Shown here one piece after another: positions 25,791 to 33,291 of a stretch of DNA of 64,000 nt. A program made the translations under genes and the position numbers. Position 1 is the first letter of the stretch, and each line of letters begins with the position of its first letter. Origin of the DNA: Microbispora bryophytorum (GTDB lineage Bacteria > Actinomycetota > Actinomycetes > Streptosporangiales > Streptosporangiaceae); the NCBI RefSeq assembly GCF_006874465.1, contig NZ_VIRL01000019.1, forward strand, positions 1 through 64,000, read 5' to 3'. Under the pieces are notes generated by a model. The model had not been told where the DNA came from and made no database searches. It saw nothing but the letters and a program-made list of their open reading frames with translations.

Positions 25791-26948
25791 ATGACGAATC
25801 AGACCGACAACTTCCCCGACCTGATGAGTGACGACTCCTTCGAAGTCGTGATGCGTGGCTACAGCCGCAGGCAGGTCCACGACTACATGATCCGGACCCG
25901 CAACCAGATCCGGGACCTGGAGGAGCGGCTCGCCCGCACGATCGACCAGGCGGAGCAGAGCCGCCTGGAGCTGGCCGACGCGCGGCGGAGGATGACGGAG
26001 TCGCCGCAGAACCCCGACGAGCTGGGGGAGCGGCTGAGCCAGATACTCAAGCTGGCGCAGGAGGAGGCGACGGCCAACAAGGAGGCGTCCGAGTCGGAGG
26101 CCAGGAGGCTGCGCGAGACCTCGGCGGCCGAGGCCGAACGGCTCGTGACGTCGGCGCGTGAGCAGGCCGACGCGATCAGGGGCGCCGCCCAGGAGGAGGC
26201 CGAGCGCCGCGTCGCCGACGCCACCGCCACGTCGGAGCGGCTGCTGGCGCAGGCGGGCGCGGAGGCGGAGGGGACGCTGGGCTCGGCCCGCGGGGAGGCG
26301 GAGGAGACCCTGCGCTCGGCCCGTGCGGAGGCGGAGGAGACCCTGCGCTCCGCGCGCGCCGAGGGGGAGCGGCAGCTCACCGCCGCCCGGATGGAGGCGG
26401 AGCGGCTGCTCATCGAGGCGCGCGGGCAGGCCGAGGCCATGCTGGCGGCGGCGCAGCACCGGGTGAACGCGCTGGACGAGCACACCGGCCGCCGGGTGGC
26501 CTACCTCAGCGACACCCACACGGAGGTCGTGCGGCGGCTCAACGAGATCGGCGCGGTGCTCGGCGACCTGATGCACCGCGAGAGCGCGGCCGGCCCGCTG
26601 ATCGACGAGGCCGCCGTGCTGCCGCCCGGGCCGCAGGTGCACGCCATCGCCGCGGGCGCGCCCGCCCAGGGGCACGAGCAGCCGTACGAGCAGTCCTACG
26701 AGCAGCCGCACGAGCCGGTCGAGGACACGCCGCAGGCCCTGGAGGCCGCGCCGTCCGGGCACGAGGCGGACGACGCCGCCACGGGTCAGGGGCGGATGGA
26801 CGGCGACGAGGACGACGCGGTCCTGATCGTGGACGACGGACGCCACGAGAACGGTCACGACGTGCCGCCGTCGCCCGAGGACACCGACGTCAATCTCGGC
26901 CGGGTGCGGCGTGCCGCACCGGACGGGAAGCCGGCCGCCGGCAAGTGA
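25791..26948 (+). CDS. DivIVA-like coiled-coil protein (polar growth/cytoskeletal type)
   Basis: 385 residues. The N-terminal DivIVA-type segment FEVVMRGYSRRQVHDYMI is followed by a long heptad coiled coil (about 45-270) full of AEAEETLRSAR-type repeats, then an acidic disordered tail. This is the architecture of the Streptomyces FilP/Scy-related proteins long annotated as cellulose-binding protein. It probably assembles at hyphal tips or septa. Near-identical AEETLRSARAE units at DNA level (26295-26360) suggest local repeat expansion. Single gene followed by a strong terminator. Confidence 0.85.
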   Translation: MTNQTDNFPDLMSDDSFEVVMRGYSRRQVHDYMIRTRNQIRDLEERLARTIDQAEQSRLELADARRRMTESPQNPDELGERLSQILKLAQEEATANKEASESEARRLRETSAAEAERLVTSAREQADAIRGAAQEEAERRVADATATSERLLAQAGAEAEGTLGSARGEAEETLRSARAEAEETLRSARAEGERQLTAARMEAERLLIEARGQAEAMLAAAQHRVNALDEHTGRRVAYLSDTHTEVVRRLNEIGAVLGDLMHRESAAGPLIDEAAVLPPGPQVHAIAAGAPAQGHEQPYEQSYEQPHEPVEDTPQALEAAPSGHEADDAATGQGRMDGDEDDAVLIVDDGRHENGHDVPPSPEDTDVNLGRVRRAAPDGKPAAGK

Positions 26949-27019
26949 GCCCACCCGCGCCGGGTGACCGCGTGGCCGTATCAGCGGGTGGCCGGGTGAG
27001 AGTCGTGTGAGTGGTGGTA

Positions 27020-27058
27020 GCGGAAGCCCCCGCCCCCGATCGGGTCGGGGGCTTCCGC
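27020..27058. terminator. Strong bidirectional hairpin terminator
   Basis: Perfect 13-bp stem GCGGAAGCCCCCG / CGGGGGCTTCCGC (27020-27032, 27046-27058) with a 13-nt loop, between convergent genes and directly before the stop of the small minus-strand gene. No T-run. Confidence 0.85.
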
Positions 27059-27060
27059 GC

Positions 27061-27273
27061 TCATGGATCGGCGACGCGGGCCTCCTGCTCGCACAACAGC
27101 TCGCGCAGCCCGTCGGGCTCGTCGGCGTCGATGGTCATCGCGCATCCCGCCGCCCGCTGCGCCGAGGTGAGCGGGTGGTGCCGGGTCGCCCACCACCGGC
27201 CCGCGTCACTCCGCCAGATCGTCCACTTGGGAAACTCCCGGGCGATCTCGGCGAGGCGTCGGTCCAAGGACAT
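27061..27273 (-). CDS. Small protein of unknown function downstream of a GntR regulator
   Basis: 70 residues from ATG at 27273 with AGGAAAGG 6 bp upstream. Begins MSLDRRLAEIAREFPKWTIW and contains WWATRHHPLT. Similar short proteins accompanying HTH or UTRA regulators are common in Streptosporangiales, with no known function. The palindrome TCTCTAGAGA lies 63 bp upstream, between this gene and gntR. Confidence 0.7.
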   Translation of the reverse strand: MSLDRRLAEIAREFPKWTIWRSDAGRWWATRHHPLTSAQRAAGCAMTIDADEPDGLRELLCEQEARVADP

Positions 27274-27335
27274 CCGTACACCTTTCCTCGCCATATGCCC
27301 GGGTGCTTGACGTCTCCTCCTCAAGGTGGGGGACA

Positions 27336-27345
27336 TCTCTAGAGA
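27336..27345. promoter_or_regulatory. TCTCTAGAGA palindrome, candidate GntR operator
   Basis: A perfect 10-bp palindrome in the 113-bp gap between the small gene and gntR. A TTGACC -35-like hexamer lies just upstream of it on the minus strand. CTAGA-centred palindromes are usual operators for GntR/UTRA regulators. Confidence 0.45.
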
Positions 27346-27386
27346 AATCAATGATCGGTATGGTCAGGTCAACCTTGCCTCTTGAC

Positions 27387-28142
27387 CTAGGCGTCGAAGT
27401 CGTACTGGAGTACATACGACGCCGCGTCCAAGATCATCTCATTGACCTCGACCGGCACGCCCCCTTCCGCGAAGGCCACCCGCGTGACGGAGATCACCGG
27501 CGTGCCGGCCGGCAGGCCCAGCGACCCGGCCTCCCCGGGCAGCGGCATCCGTGCCCGCACCTCCTCGCTGAAGTGGACGGGAGCCCGGCCGAGCTCGCCC
27601 AGCCGGGCGTACACCCCGCCAGGGCCGGTGTCGGGCAGGACGACCGCCGTGCCCTCCACGAGATCGGCGGGAAAGCAGGAGGCCGCGAGCTGCACCGGAC
27701 GGCCGTCCACCGAGTAGCGGCGGCGGCGCACCCACACCTCGCCGGCGCCGAGCACGCGGGCGACCTGCTCGCTCGCCGGTTCACGCAGGATGGTCACCTC
27801 GTCCACGACGTACGACCGGCCCCGGGTGTCGGAGTCCCAGATGGCCAGGCCCTGGGCCCACTGCTCCCGCGAGAGCCGGCGCGACCCGTGGCGGCGGATG
27901 GGGCGGAACAGCCGCACGTAGACGCCCGATCCCCGCTTCGGCACGGCCAGCCCTTCGTTGATCAGCACGGCGAGCGCCTGTCGTGCCGTGGCCCGCGCGA
28001 CGCCGTGCTCCTTCATGAGCGCGTTCTCGCCCGGTAGGCGGTCGCCGTCACCGAGTGCTCCGGACAGGATCTGATCGCGCAGCCGGTCGGCGATACGGCG
28101 ATAGATCGGGGACTCGTGATGCACCGACGGGGATTCCGTCAC
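27387..28142 (-). CDS. GntR-family regulator with UTRA ligand domain
   Basis: 251 residues. N-terminal winged helix YRRIADRLRDQILSGALGDGDRLPGENALMKEHGVARATARQAL (core GDRLPGENALMKEHGVARAT), wing KRGSGVYV, then a UTRA domain (about 100-245) ending NEMILDAASYVLQYDF. UTRA regulators sense amino sugars or other small metabolites. No transport or sugar gene is adjacent. The nearest candidates are the small downstream gene and the divergent kynureninase. Confidence 0.92.
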   Translation of the reverse strand: MTESPSVHHESPIYRRIADRLRDQILSGALGDGDRLPGENALMKEHGVARATARQALAVLINEGLAVPKRGSGVYVRLFRPIRRHGSRRLSREQWAQGLAIWDSDTRGRSYVVDEVTILREPASEQVARVLGAGEVWVRRRRYSVDGRPVQLAASCFPADLVEGTAVVLPDTGPGGVYARLGELGRAPVHFSEEVRARMPLPGEAGSLGLPAGTPVISVTRVAFAEGGVPVEVNEMILDAASYVLQYDFDA

Positions 28143-28404
28143 GTTTGATCACCCTCTGTCACCAACGGGGGTTTGGCGTCTCCAGAGAACTTGCCCCGTC
28201 TTGTCCACGATCGCACAGAGTCTTGGGTGCGTCTTGTGCTTACTTTTGGCTGATCGTGCCGGTGTGGCGATCTCTGGGGGTTATAGCCGTCCGCATCCGT
28301 GGAACGGTCCCTTCCGGTATTACCGGCACCGGGAACGCTCTGTCATCACGACCACGACAAGATCGGATATTTCGGTACATAATGCTGTGACGAAGGAGTT
28401 GCCG
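28143..28404 (+). promoter_or_regulatory. Divergent gntR/kynU intergenic region with likely kynU -10 box
   Basis: 262 bases, locally AT-richer near the kynureninase start. CATAAT (28378-28383 area) resembles a strong -10 hexamer 20-25 bp before the start; no clear -35 is seen. Nothing else coding. Confidence 0.35.
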
Positions 28405-29643
28405 ATGGTTCTCAGCCGTGCCGAATGCCAGGACCTCGACGCCAAGGACCCGCTCGGGGCGTTCCGGGACGAGTTCTCGCTGCCTCCCGGGGTCGTCTAC
28501 CTGCTGGGCAACTCGCTCGGCGCGCTACCGAGGCATACGCCGGAACGCGTGGCCCACGCGGTCGAGACCGAGTGGGGGGTGCACCTCGGGGCGAGCTGGA
28601 ACACGGCCGGCTGGTGGGACATGCCGCAGAGCACCGGCGACCGCATCGCGCCCCTCGTCGGCGCGCGGCCCGGCGACGTGCTGGCGGGCGACTCCACCTC
28701 GGTGAACATCTTCAAGGTGGTCACGGCCGCCCTCCCGCTGCGGCCCGGCCGCCGTGTGATCGTCTCCGACCTCGACAACTTCCCCACCGACCGGTACGTC
28801 GTGGAGGGCGCCGCCAGGGCGCTCGGCGCGTACGAGATCCGGGACGTCGGCGAGGCCGGCAGCTCGCTGGAGGACGCCCTCGGCGAGGACGTCGCGCTCG
28901 TGCTTTTGTCACACGTGGACTACCGGACCGGCGAGGCCAGGGACATGGCGGCGGTGACGGAGCTGGTCCGGGCGGCCGGCGCGCTCATGGTCTGGGACCT
29001 GTGCCACAGCGCCGGGGCGCTGCCCGTGCGGGTGGGCGAGGCGGACTTCGCCGTCGGCTGCACCTACAAGTACCTGAACGGCGGGCCCGGCGCCCCCGCC
29101 TATCTGTATGTCGCGCCGCGCCACCAGGACGCCGTCCACAACGTGCTGTCGGGCTGGCACGGCCACGCCGCGCCCTTCGACTTCGAACCGCACTACCGCC
29201 CCGCCCCGGGTGTGCGCCGCTTCGCCACGGGCAGCCCGCCGATCCTGTCGTACGCCGCGCTCAACGCGTCCCTCGACATCTGGGAGCGGGTGGACCTGGA
29301 CGAGGTCAGGGCCAAGAGCCTGGCCCTGACCTCGCTGTTCATCGACCTGCTCGACGATCTCGTCGACCCCGGGCTCGGGCTCGCCCTGGCCACCCCGCGC
29401 GACCCGGAGCGGCGGGGAAGCCAAATCAGCTACCGTCACCCGCAGGGTTACCCCGTGGTGCGCGCGCTCGCGGACCGGGGGGTGGTGGGCGACTACCGCG
29501 AGCCGGACTTCGTCCGTTTCGGTTTCGCCCCGCTGTACCTGCGCCATGTCGACGTGTACGACGCGGCGACGGCGCTGGCCGAGGTGCTCGGCGAGGAGCT
29601 GTGGCGGGACGAGCGCTACGCGGCGCGGCTCACCGTCACCTGA
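28405..29643 (+). CDS. kynU: Kynureninase
   Basis: 412 residues, PLP fold type I. VYLLGNSLGALPR and STSVNIFKVVTAAL fit the cofactor phosphate site, VWDLCHSAGALPV holds the Asp and His near the ring, and the Schiff-base lysine is in GCTYKYLNGGPGAPA. The enzyme hydrolyses kynurenine to anthranilate and alanine. ATG at 28405 has AAGGAG 9 bp upstream; a 68-codon upstream extension is rejected. No kynA or kynB is nearby, so it either serves NAD/tryptophan degradation with unlinked genes or supplies anthranilate. Confidence 0.92.
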   Translation: MVLSRAECQDLDAKDPLGAFRDEFSLPPGVVYLLGNSLGALPRHTPERVAHAVETEWGVHLGASWNTAGWWDMPQSTGDRIAPLVGARPGDVLAGDSTSVNIFKVVTAALPLRPGRRVIVSDLDNFPTDRYVVEGAARALGAYEIRDVGEAGSSLEDALGEDVALVLLSHVDYRTGEARDMAAVTELVRAAGALMVWDLCHSAGALPVRVGEADFAVGCTYKYLNGGPGAPAYLYVAPRHQDAVHNVLSGWHGHAAPFDFEPHYRPAPGVRRFATGSPPILSYAALNASLDIWERVDLDEVRAKSLALTSLFIDLLDDLVDPGLGLALATPRDPERRGSQISYRHPQGYPVVRALADRGVVGDYREPDFVRFGFAPLYLRHVDVYDAATALAEVLGEELWRDERYAARLTVT

Positions 29644-29649
29644 CGCGCG

Positions 29650-30069
29650 TCAGCGGCCGCGACGGGCCAGCCCGGCGACGATGTCGCCGGCCAGTGCCAC
29701 GCAGCGGTCGCAGATGCGCCCGCCCTCGCCGTGGACCATGTGGACGCGTGGGCCCGGCGGCCTGCGGCAGAAGGAGCAGGCGGCGTCGCGCTTCATGCGG
29801 CGGTTGACCAGGTGCCGGTGGGCGAAGGCGGGCGTGAAGCGCCTGCGCGGGCTCCGCACGATGTACCCGAACCGCTCACCGACGGCGGTCCAGGACGCGC
29901 CGGCCTCACGGGCCCGGCACACGGCGAGATCGAGCAGGGAGTCCACCGCGCCGCCCGGTTCGCCGGACAGGTCCCGGCACAGGGCGATCGCGGCGGACAG
30001 GACTTCCAGGGGGTCTGCGGGGTCGGATGCGCGCGAGCGGGCCCGCTCGAGTAACTCAGATGCCTCCAT
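29650..30069 (-). CDS. ClpX-type C4 zinc-finger protein of unknown function
   Basis: 139 residues. An N-terminal helical part (EASELLERARSRASD, later ASWTAVGERFGY, an HTH-like segment) is followed by a C4 finger CSFCRRPPGP-x-ICDRCV with C-x2-C ... C-x2-C spacing like the ClpX zinc-binding domain. No AAA+ domain is present. ATG at 30069 is used; an ATG four codons upstream (30081) is equally possible. It may be a DNA- or adaptor-binding protein. Convergent with kynU, 6 bp apart. Confidence 0.7.
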   Translation of the reverse strand: MEASELLERARSRASDPADPLEVLSAAIALCRDLSGEPGGAVDSLLDLAVCRAREAGASWTAVGERFGYIVRSPRRRFTPAFAHRHLVNRRMKRDAACSFCRRPPGPRVHMVHGEGGRICDRCVALAGDIVAGLARRGR

Positions 30070-30153
30070 GGCGGACACCATAGGCCGCCGTACAAAGACG
30101 ATCAAGCGCGCCCGGGGGCGCGACCGGAGGCTCACCGTGCGTAGGCTGGGCCG

Positions 30154-30588
30154 GTGAGAATGCCCGAGGGGCGGGCGCGCGAGCTGTTCGCGGCGGCCCC
30201 GGTGGCCCGCCTCGCGACCGCTGGAGCCGGGGGCGCGCCGCGGCTCGTCCCGGTCACGTTCGCCGTGCTGCGGGACGGGGAGAAGGGCACCGTGGTGACG
30301 GCGGTGGACCACAAGCCGAAGGCCACCACCGACCTGCGACGGCTGCGCGACATCCGCGACGATCCCCGCGTCTGCCTGCTGGCCGACCACTACGAGGACG
30401 ACTGGGAACGGCTGTGGTGGGTGCGCGCCGACGGGCTCGCCCGCGTCGTGGAGGGCGGCGAGGAGCACGAGCGGGCCGTGGCGTGGCTGGTGCGCAAGTA
30501 CGCCCCGTATCGCGAGCGTCCCCCGGCCGGGCCCGCGATCCTCGTCCGCGTCGAGCGCTGGTCGGGCTGGTCGTACGGCGAGATGTAG
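30154..30588 (+). CDS. PPOX-class F420-dependent oxidoreductase (TIGR03668 type)
   Basis: 144 residues, split-barrel flavin/F420-binding fold. VARLATAGAGGAPRLVPVTFAV begins the barrel and VDHKPKATTDLRRLRDIRDDPRVCLL (core DHKPKATTDLRRL) is the characteristic F420-family segment; ERLWWVRADGLARVV and the C-terminal VERWSGW close it. GTG start. Family members reduce unknown substrates with reduced F420 in the cytoplasm. It is divergent from the zinc-finger gene with an 84-bp gap. Confidence 0.85.
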   Translation: MRMPEGRARELFAAAPVARLATAGAGGAPRLVPVTFAVLRDGEKGTVVTAVDHKPKATTDLRRLRDIRDDPRVCLLADHYEDDWERLWWVRADGLARVVEGGEEHERAVAWLVRKYAPYRERPPAGPAILVRVERWSGWSYGEM

Positions 30589-30602
30589 GCCGGCCGACGT
30601 GG

Positions 30603-31397
30603 TCAGGCGGGCGGGAAGGGGTCGTCTCCCCGGGCGATCGTGTCGAGCATCTGGGCCGTGAACGCCTGGGCCGCGCGGTGGATGCCGGGACCGAAGCTGA
30701 CCCTGGCCACGCCGAGGGCCGCGAGATCGCGGACGGCCGGCACGCCGGGCCGGGACAGCACGTTGATCGGGCCGCCGAGCTCCCGGGCGAGGGTGGCGAT
30801 CACCTCGGGGTCGCCCGCGAAGATCGGGTAGACGCAGTCGGCGCCGGCCGTGAGGTAGCGGCCGCCCCGGTCGAGCGCCTCCGCGAGCCTCTCGCCGGGG
30901 GTCCCCGAACCGTGGATGAAGGTGTCCACGCGGGCGTTGATCACGAGGCCGGTCCCTGCCTCGTCCGCCGCCGCCCGCACGGCGGCCACGAAGTCCGCCT
31001 GCTCAGCGGGGTCGATCATCGCTCCGGTCGCCGGGTCGGAGTCCTCCAGGTTGCAGCCCACGGCGCCCGCGGCGGCGAGCCGCTCGACGAGCTCGGCGGG
31101 CTTCAGGCCGTAGCCGCGCTCGACGTCGGCGGTCACGGGGACCGCGACGGCCCGGGCGATGCGGGCCACGGCCGCGAACATCTCGTCCGCCGGCGTGTCC
31201 TGCCCGTCCTCGTAGCCCAGGGCGGCGGCGACGGACGCGCTGCCGGTGGCGACGGCGGGGAAGCCCGCCGCCTCGACGGCGCGCGCCGACGCGGCGTCCC
31301 AGGCGTTGGGCAGCACAAGGGGGTCGCCGGGCACGTGGAGCGCGCGCAGGGTCGCCGCCTTCTCGCCGATCTCCGGCTTCGCGTGAATCTCAGCCAT
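30603..31397 (-). CDS. Isocitrate lyase/PEP mutase superfamily protein
   Basis: 264 residues, TIM barrel. PLVLPNAWDAASARAVEAAGFPAVATGS, the metal-ligand acidic cluster in TADVERGYG and CNLEDSD, and LVINARVDTF are typical of the short PEP-mutase-like group. True PEP mutases have EDKxxxKxNS, which is absent here, and C-C lyases such as methylisocitrate lyase have the KRCG loop, which is also absent. The reaction is therefore unknown; oxaloacetase or carboxy-lyase activity is possible. Convergent with the F420 gene. Confidence 0.85.
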   Translation of the reverse strand: MAEIHAKPEIGEKAATLRALHVPGDPLVLPNAWDAASARAVEAAGFPAVATGSASVAAALGYEDGQDTPADEMFAAVARIARAVAVPVTADVERGYGLKPAELVERLAAAGAVGCNLEDSDPATGAMIDPAEQADFVAAVRAAADEAGTGLVINARVDTFIHGSGTPGERLAEALDRGGRYLTAGADCVYPIFAGDPEVIATLARELGGPINVLSRPGVPAVRDLAALGVARVSFGPGIHRAAQAFTAQMLDTIARGDDPFPPA

Positions 31398-31567
31398 GAG
31401 GACAGCCTAGAGAGCCCGGCAGGTGAGAACGACACCACCGGCCGACGATGAGGGGGAACCGCTGGTGGTTCAAGGGGTCGAGTCCGGTGTCGTGGCCCAC
31501 CGGTCATTGGATACGCTCGCGAAACCGGCCCTCCGATCCCCCCGAGCCCATTCGTCAGGAGAGTTTC

Positions 31568-32215
31568 ATGAGCGACATCGACAGCGCCGTCGACCAGGCC
31601 GGAGCGGGCAGCCGTCCCCGAGTGGACTTCTACTTCGACCCCGTCTGCCCGTTCGCGTGGGTCACGTCGCGGTGGATTCTGGAGGTCGAGAAGCAGCGCG
31701 ACATCGACCTGCGGTTCCGGGTGATGAGTCTTTCCGTGCTCAACGAGGGCAAGGAGGACCTGTCTGACTTCTACCGTGAGGCGGTGCCCAGGTGGCGGGG
31801 CCCGGTCCGGGTGTGCATCGCCGCCGCGCAGCACCACGGTGAGGGCGTGCTGCGCGACCTGTACACCGCGATGGGCACGCGCATTCACAACCAGGACAAC
31901 AAGGACTACGGGGTCGTGGTCAAGGAGGCGCTCGCCGAGGTCGGGCTGCCGGTCGAGCTGGCCGACGCCGCCGGCACCGACGAGTACGACGAGGCCCTGC
32001 GTCGGATGCACCACGAGGGCATGGACCCGGTCGGCGACGAGGTGGGCACGCCCACGATCCACATCGACGGCGTGGCGTTCTTCGGCCCGGTGATGACCCG
32101 CATCCCGCGGGGCGATGAGGCGGTCCGCATCTTCGACGGCGCCGTCGCCATGGCGAAGTTCCCGTACTTCTACGAGATGAAGCGCAGCCGCAACACCGAC
32201 CCCGAATTCGACTGA
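31568..32215 (+). CDS. DsbA-family protein related to mycothiol-dependent nitroreductase, single-cysteine variant
   Basis: 215 residues. It follows the mycobacterial Rv2466c family along most of its length: [53 protein letters not shown]. Rv2466c has a CPWC active site and reduces nitro compounds with mycothiol. Here the site is DPVCPFAW, with Cys27 kept and the second cysteine replaced by Ala30. It is thus a monothiol form, which may still work through mixed disulfides with mycothiol. ATG at 31568; RBS AGGAGAG upstream. Confidence 0.85.
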   Translation: MSDIDSAVDQAGAGSRPRVDFYFDPVCPFAWVTSRWILEVEKQRDIDLRFRVMSLSVLNEGKEDLSDFYREAVPRWRGPVRVCIAAAQHHGEGVLRDLYTAMGTRIHNQDNKDYGVVVKEALAEVGLPVELADAAGTDEYDEALRRMHHEGMDPVGDEVGTPTIHIDGVAFFGPVMTRIPRGDEAVRIFDGAVAMAKFPYFYEMKRSRNTDPEFD

Positions 32216-32253
32216 CACGGTTCGGATGACACGGTTCGGACCGACCGGCGCCC

Positions 32254-33192
32254 TCACCTCGGCGGCTCCTCCTGGGGCCGCCGGGGCGCCGCCCTGCGCA
32301 TGCTCCTGAACAGCGAACGCATGGTCGCCAGCGCGGGAGACCTGTCGTCGGACCGCATGGCCAGGCTGATCGTCCGGTGCAGGCCGGGCGGGGCGAGCCG
32401 TCGTACGCTGAGGGGGTTTTCGGCCAGGTCGGCGACGGTCCTCGGCACGAGGGCCAGGCCCATGCCCCCGCTGGCGAGGGCGCACGACATGCCGTAGTTG
32501 CCCGTCTCGTACGCCACGACGGGCGGCACCAGCCCCTCGCGGCGGAACAGCGCCTCAAGCGCCTCCCGGTTGGCCAGCCCGCGCGAGCCGCTGATCAGCG
32601 GCCGGCCGGCGAGCTCGGGCCACGGCAGCGGCTCGGCCGCATCGGTGAGCGCGTGCCCGGGGGCGGCCACCAGCACCAGCTCCTCCACCAGCAGTGCCTC
32701 GACGAGGACCCCGGAGGGCGGCGCGGGGGCGGGCTGATGTTCGTAGGTGTGCGTGAGCACGAGATCGGCCTCGCCGGTGGCCAGCGCGGGCAGCCCTGAC
32801 GGCGGTTCGTACTCCCTCACATTCACCTCCACGGCGGGGTGAGCCCGCCGGAACGCGGCGAGGACCGGCGGCAGCAGGTGGATGCCGGCGGTCGTGAACG
32901 TGCCGATCGTGATGTGGCCGCCGGACAGGCCGGCGAGCGCGGCCAGGCCGTGCCGGGCCCGTTCCAGCTCGTCGAGCACCCGCCGGGCGTGCTCCACCAG
33001 CAGCTCGCCCGCCGCCGTGAGCGTGGCGCCGCGGCGGTGCCGGATCACGAGTGTGGCTCCCGCCTCCCGCTCCAGCTTGGCGATCTGCTGCGACAGCGCG
33101 GGCGGTGTGTAACCGAGGCGGGCGGCGGCCCGGGTGATCGAACCGGCCTCGGCGACCGCCACCAGCGCCCCGAGGCGCGTCACGTCGTGCAT
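32254..33192 (-). CDS. LysR-family transcriptional regulator
   Basis: 312 residues. N-terminal HTH LGALVAVAEAGSITRAAARLGYTPPALSQQI and a periplasmic-binding-like effector domain (HITIGTFTTAGIHLLPPVLAAF onward). It is divergent from the CreE/CreD-like pair across a 99-bp gap, the standard layout for a LysR regulator controlling its neighbour. The effector is not evident, but an intermediate of that pathway is the obvious candidate. The long minus-strand frame extending upstream to 35160 is a shadow of the flavoenzyme gene. Confidence 0.92.
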   Translation of the reverse strand: MHDVTRLGALVAVAEAGSITRAAARLGYTPPALSQQIAKLEREAGATLVIRHRRGATLTAAGELLVEHARRVLDELERARHGLAALAGLSGGHITIGTFTTAGIHLLPPVLAAFRRAHPAVEVNVREYEPPSGLPALATGEADLVLTHTYEHQPAPAPPSGVLVEALLVEELVLVAAPGHALTDAAEPLPWPELAGRPLISGSRGLANREALEALFRREGLVPPVVAYETGNYGMSCALASGGMGLALVPRTVADLAENPLSVRRLAPPGLHRTISLAMRSDDRSPALATMRSLFRSMRRAAPRRPQEEPPR

Positions 33193-33291
33193 GAAGCAAT
33201 GCTTAACACCGCCTCGCCAAATGTGACATACCTCACGAAGACTTCGCTGCCGCATCCTCGACTCACGACCCGAGGGGAACTGGAGGAGCGG

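Noticed and set aside
27061-27351. 96-codon version of the small gene after gntR
   Set aside because: The RBS AGGAAAGG points to the ATG at 27273; the extra N-terminal codons cover the palindromic operator region.
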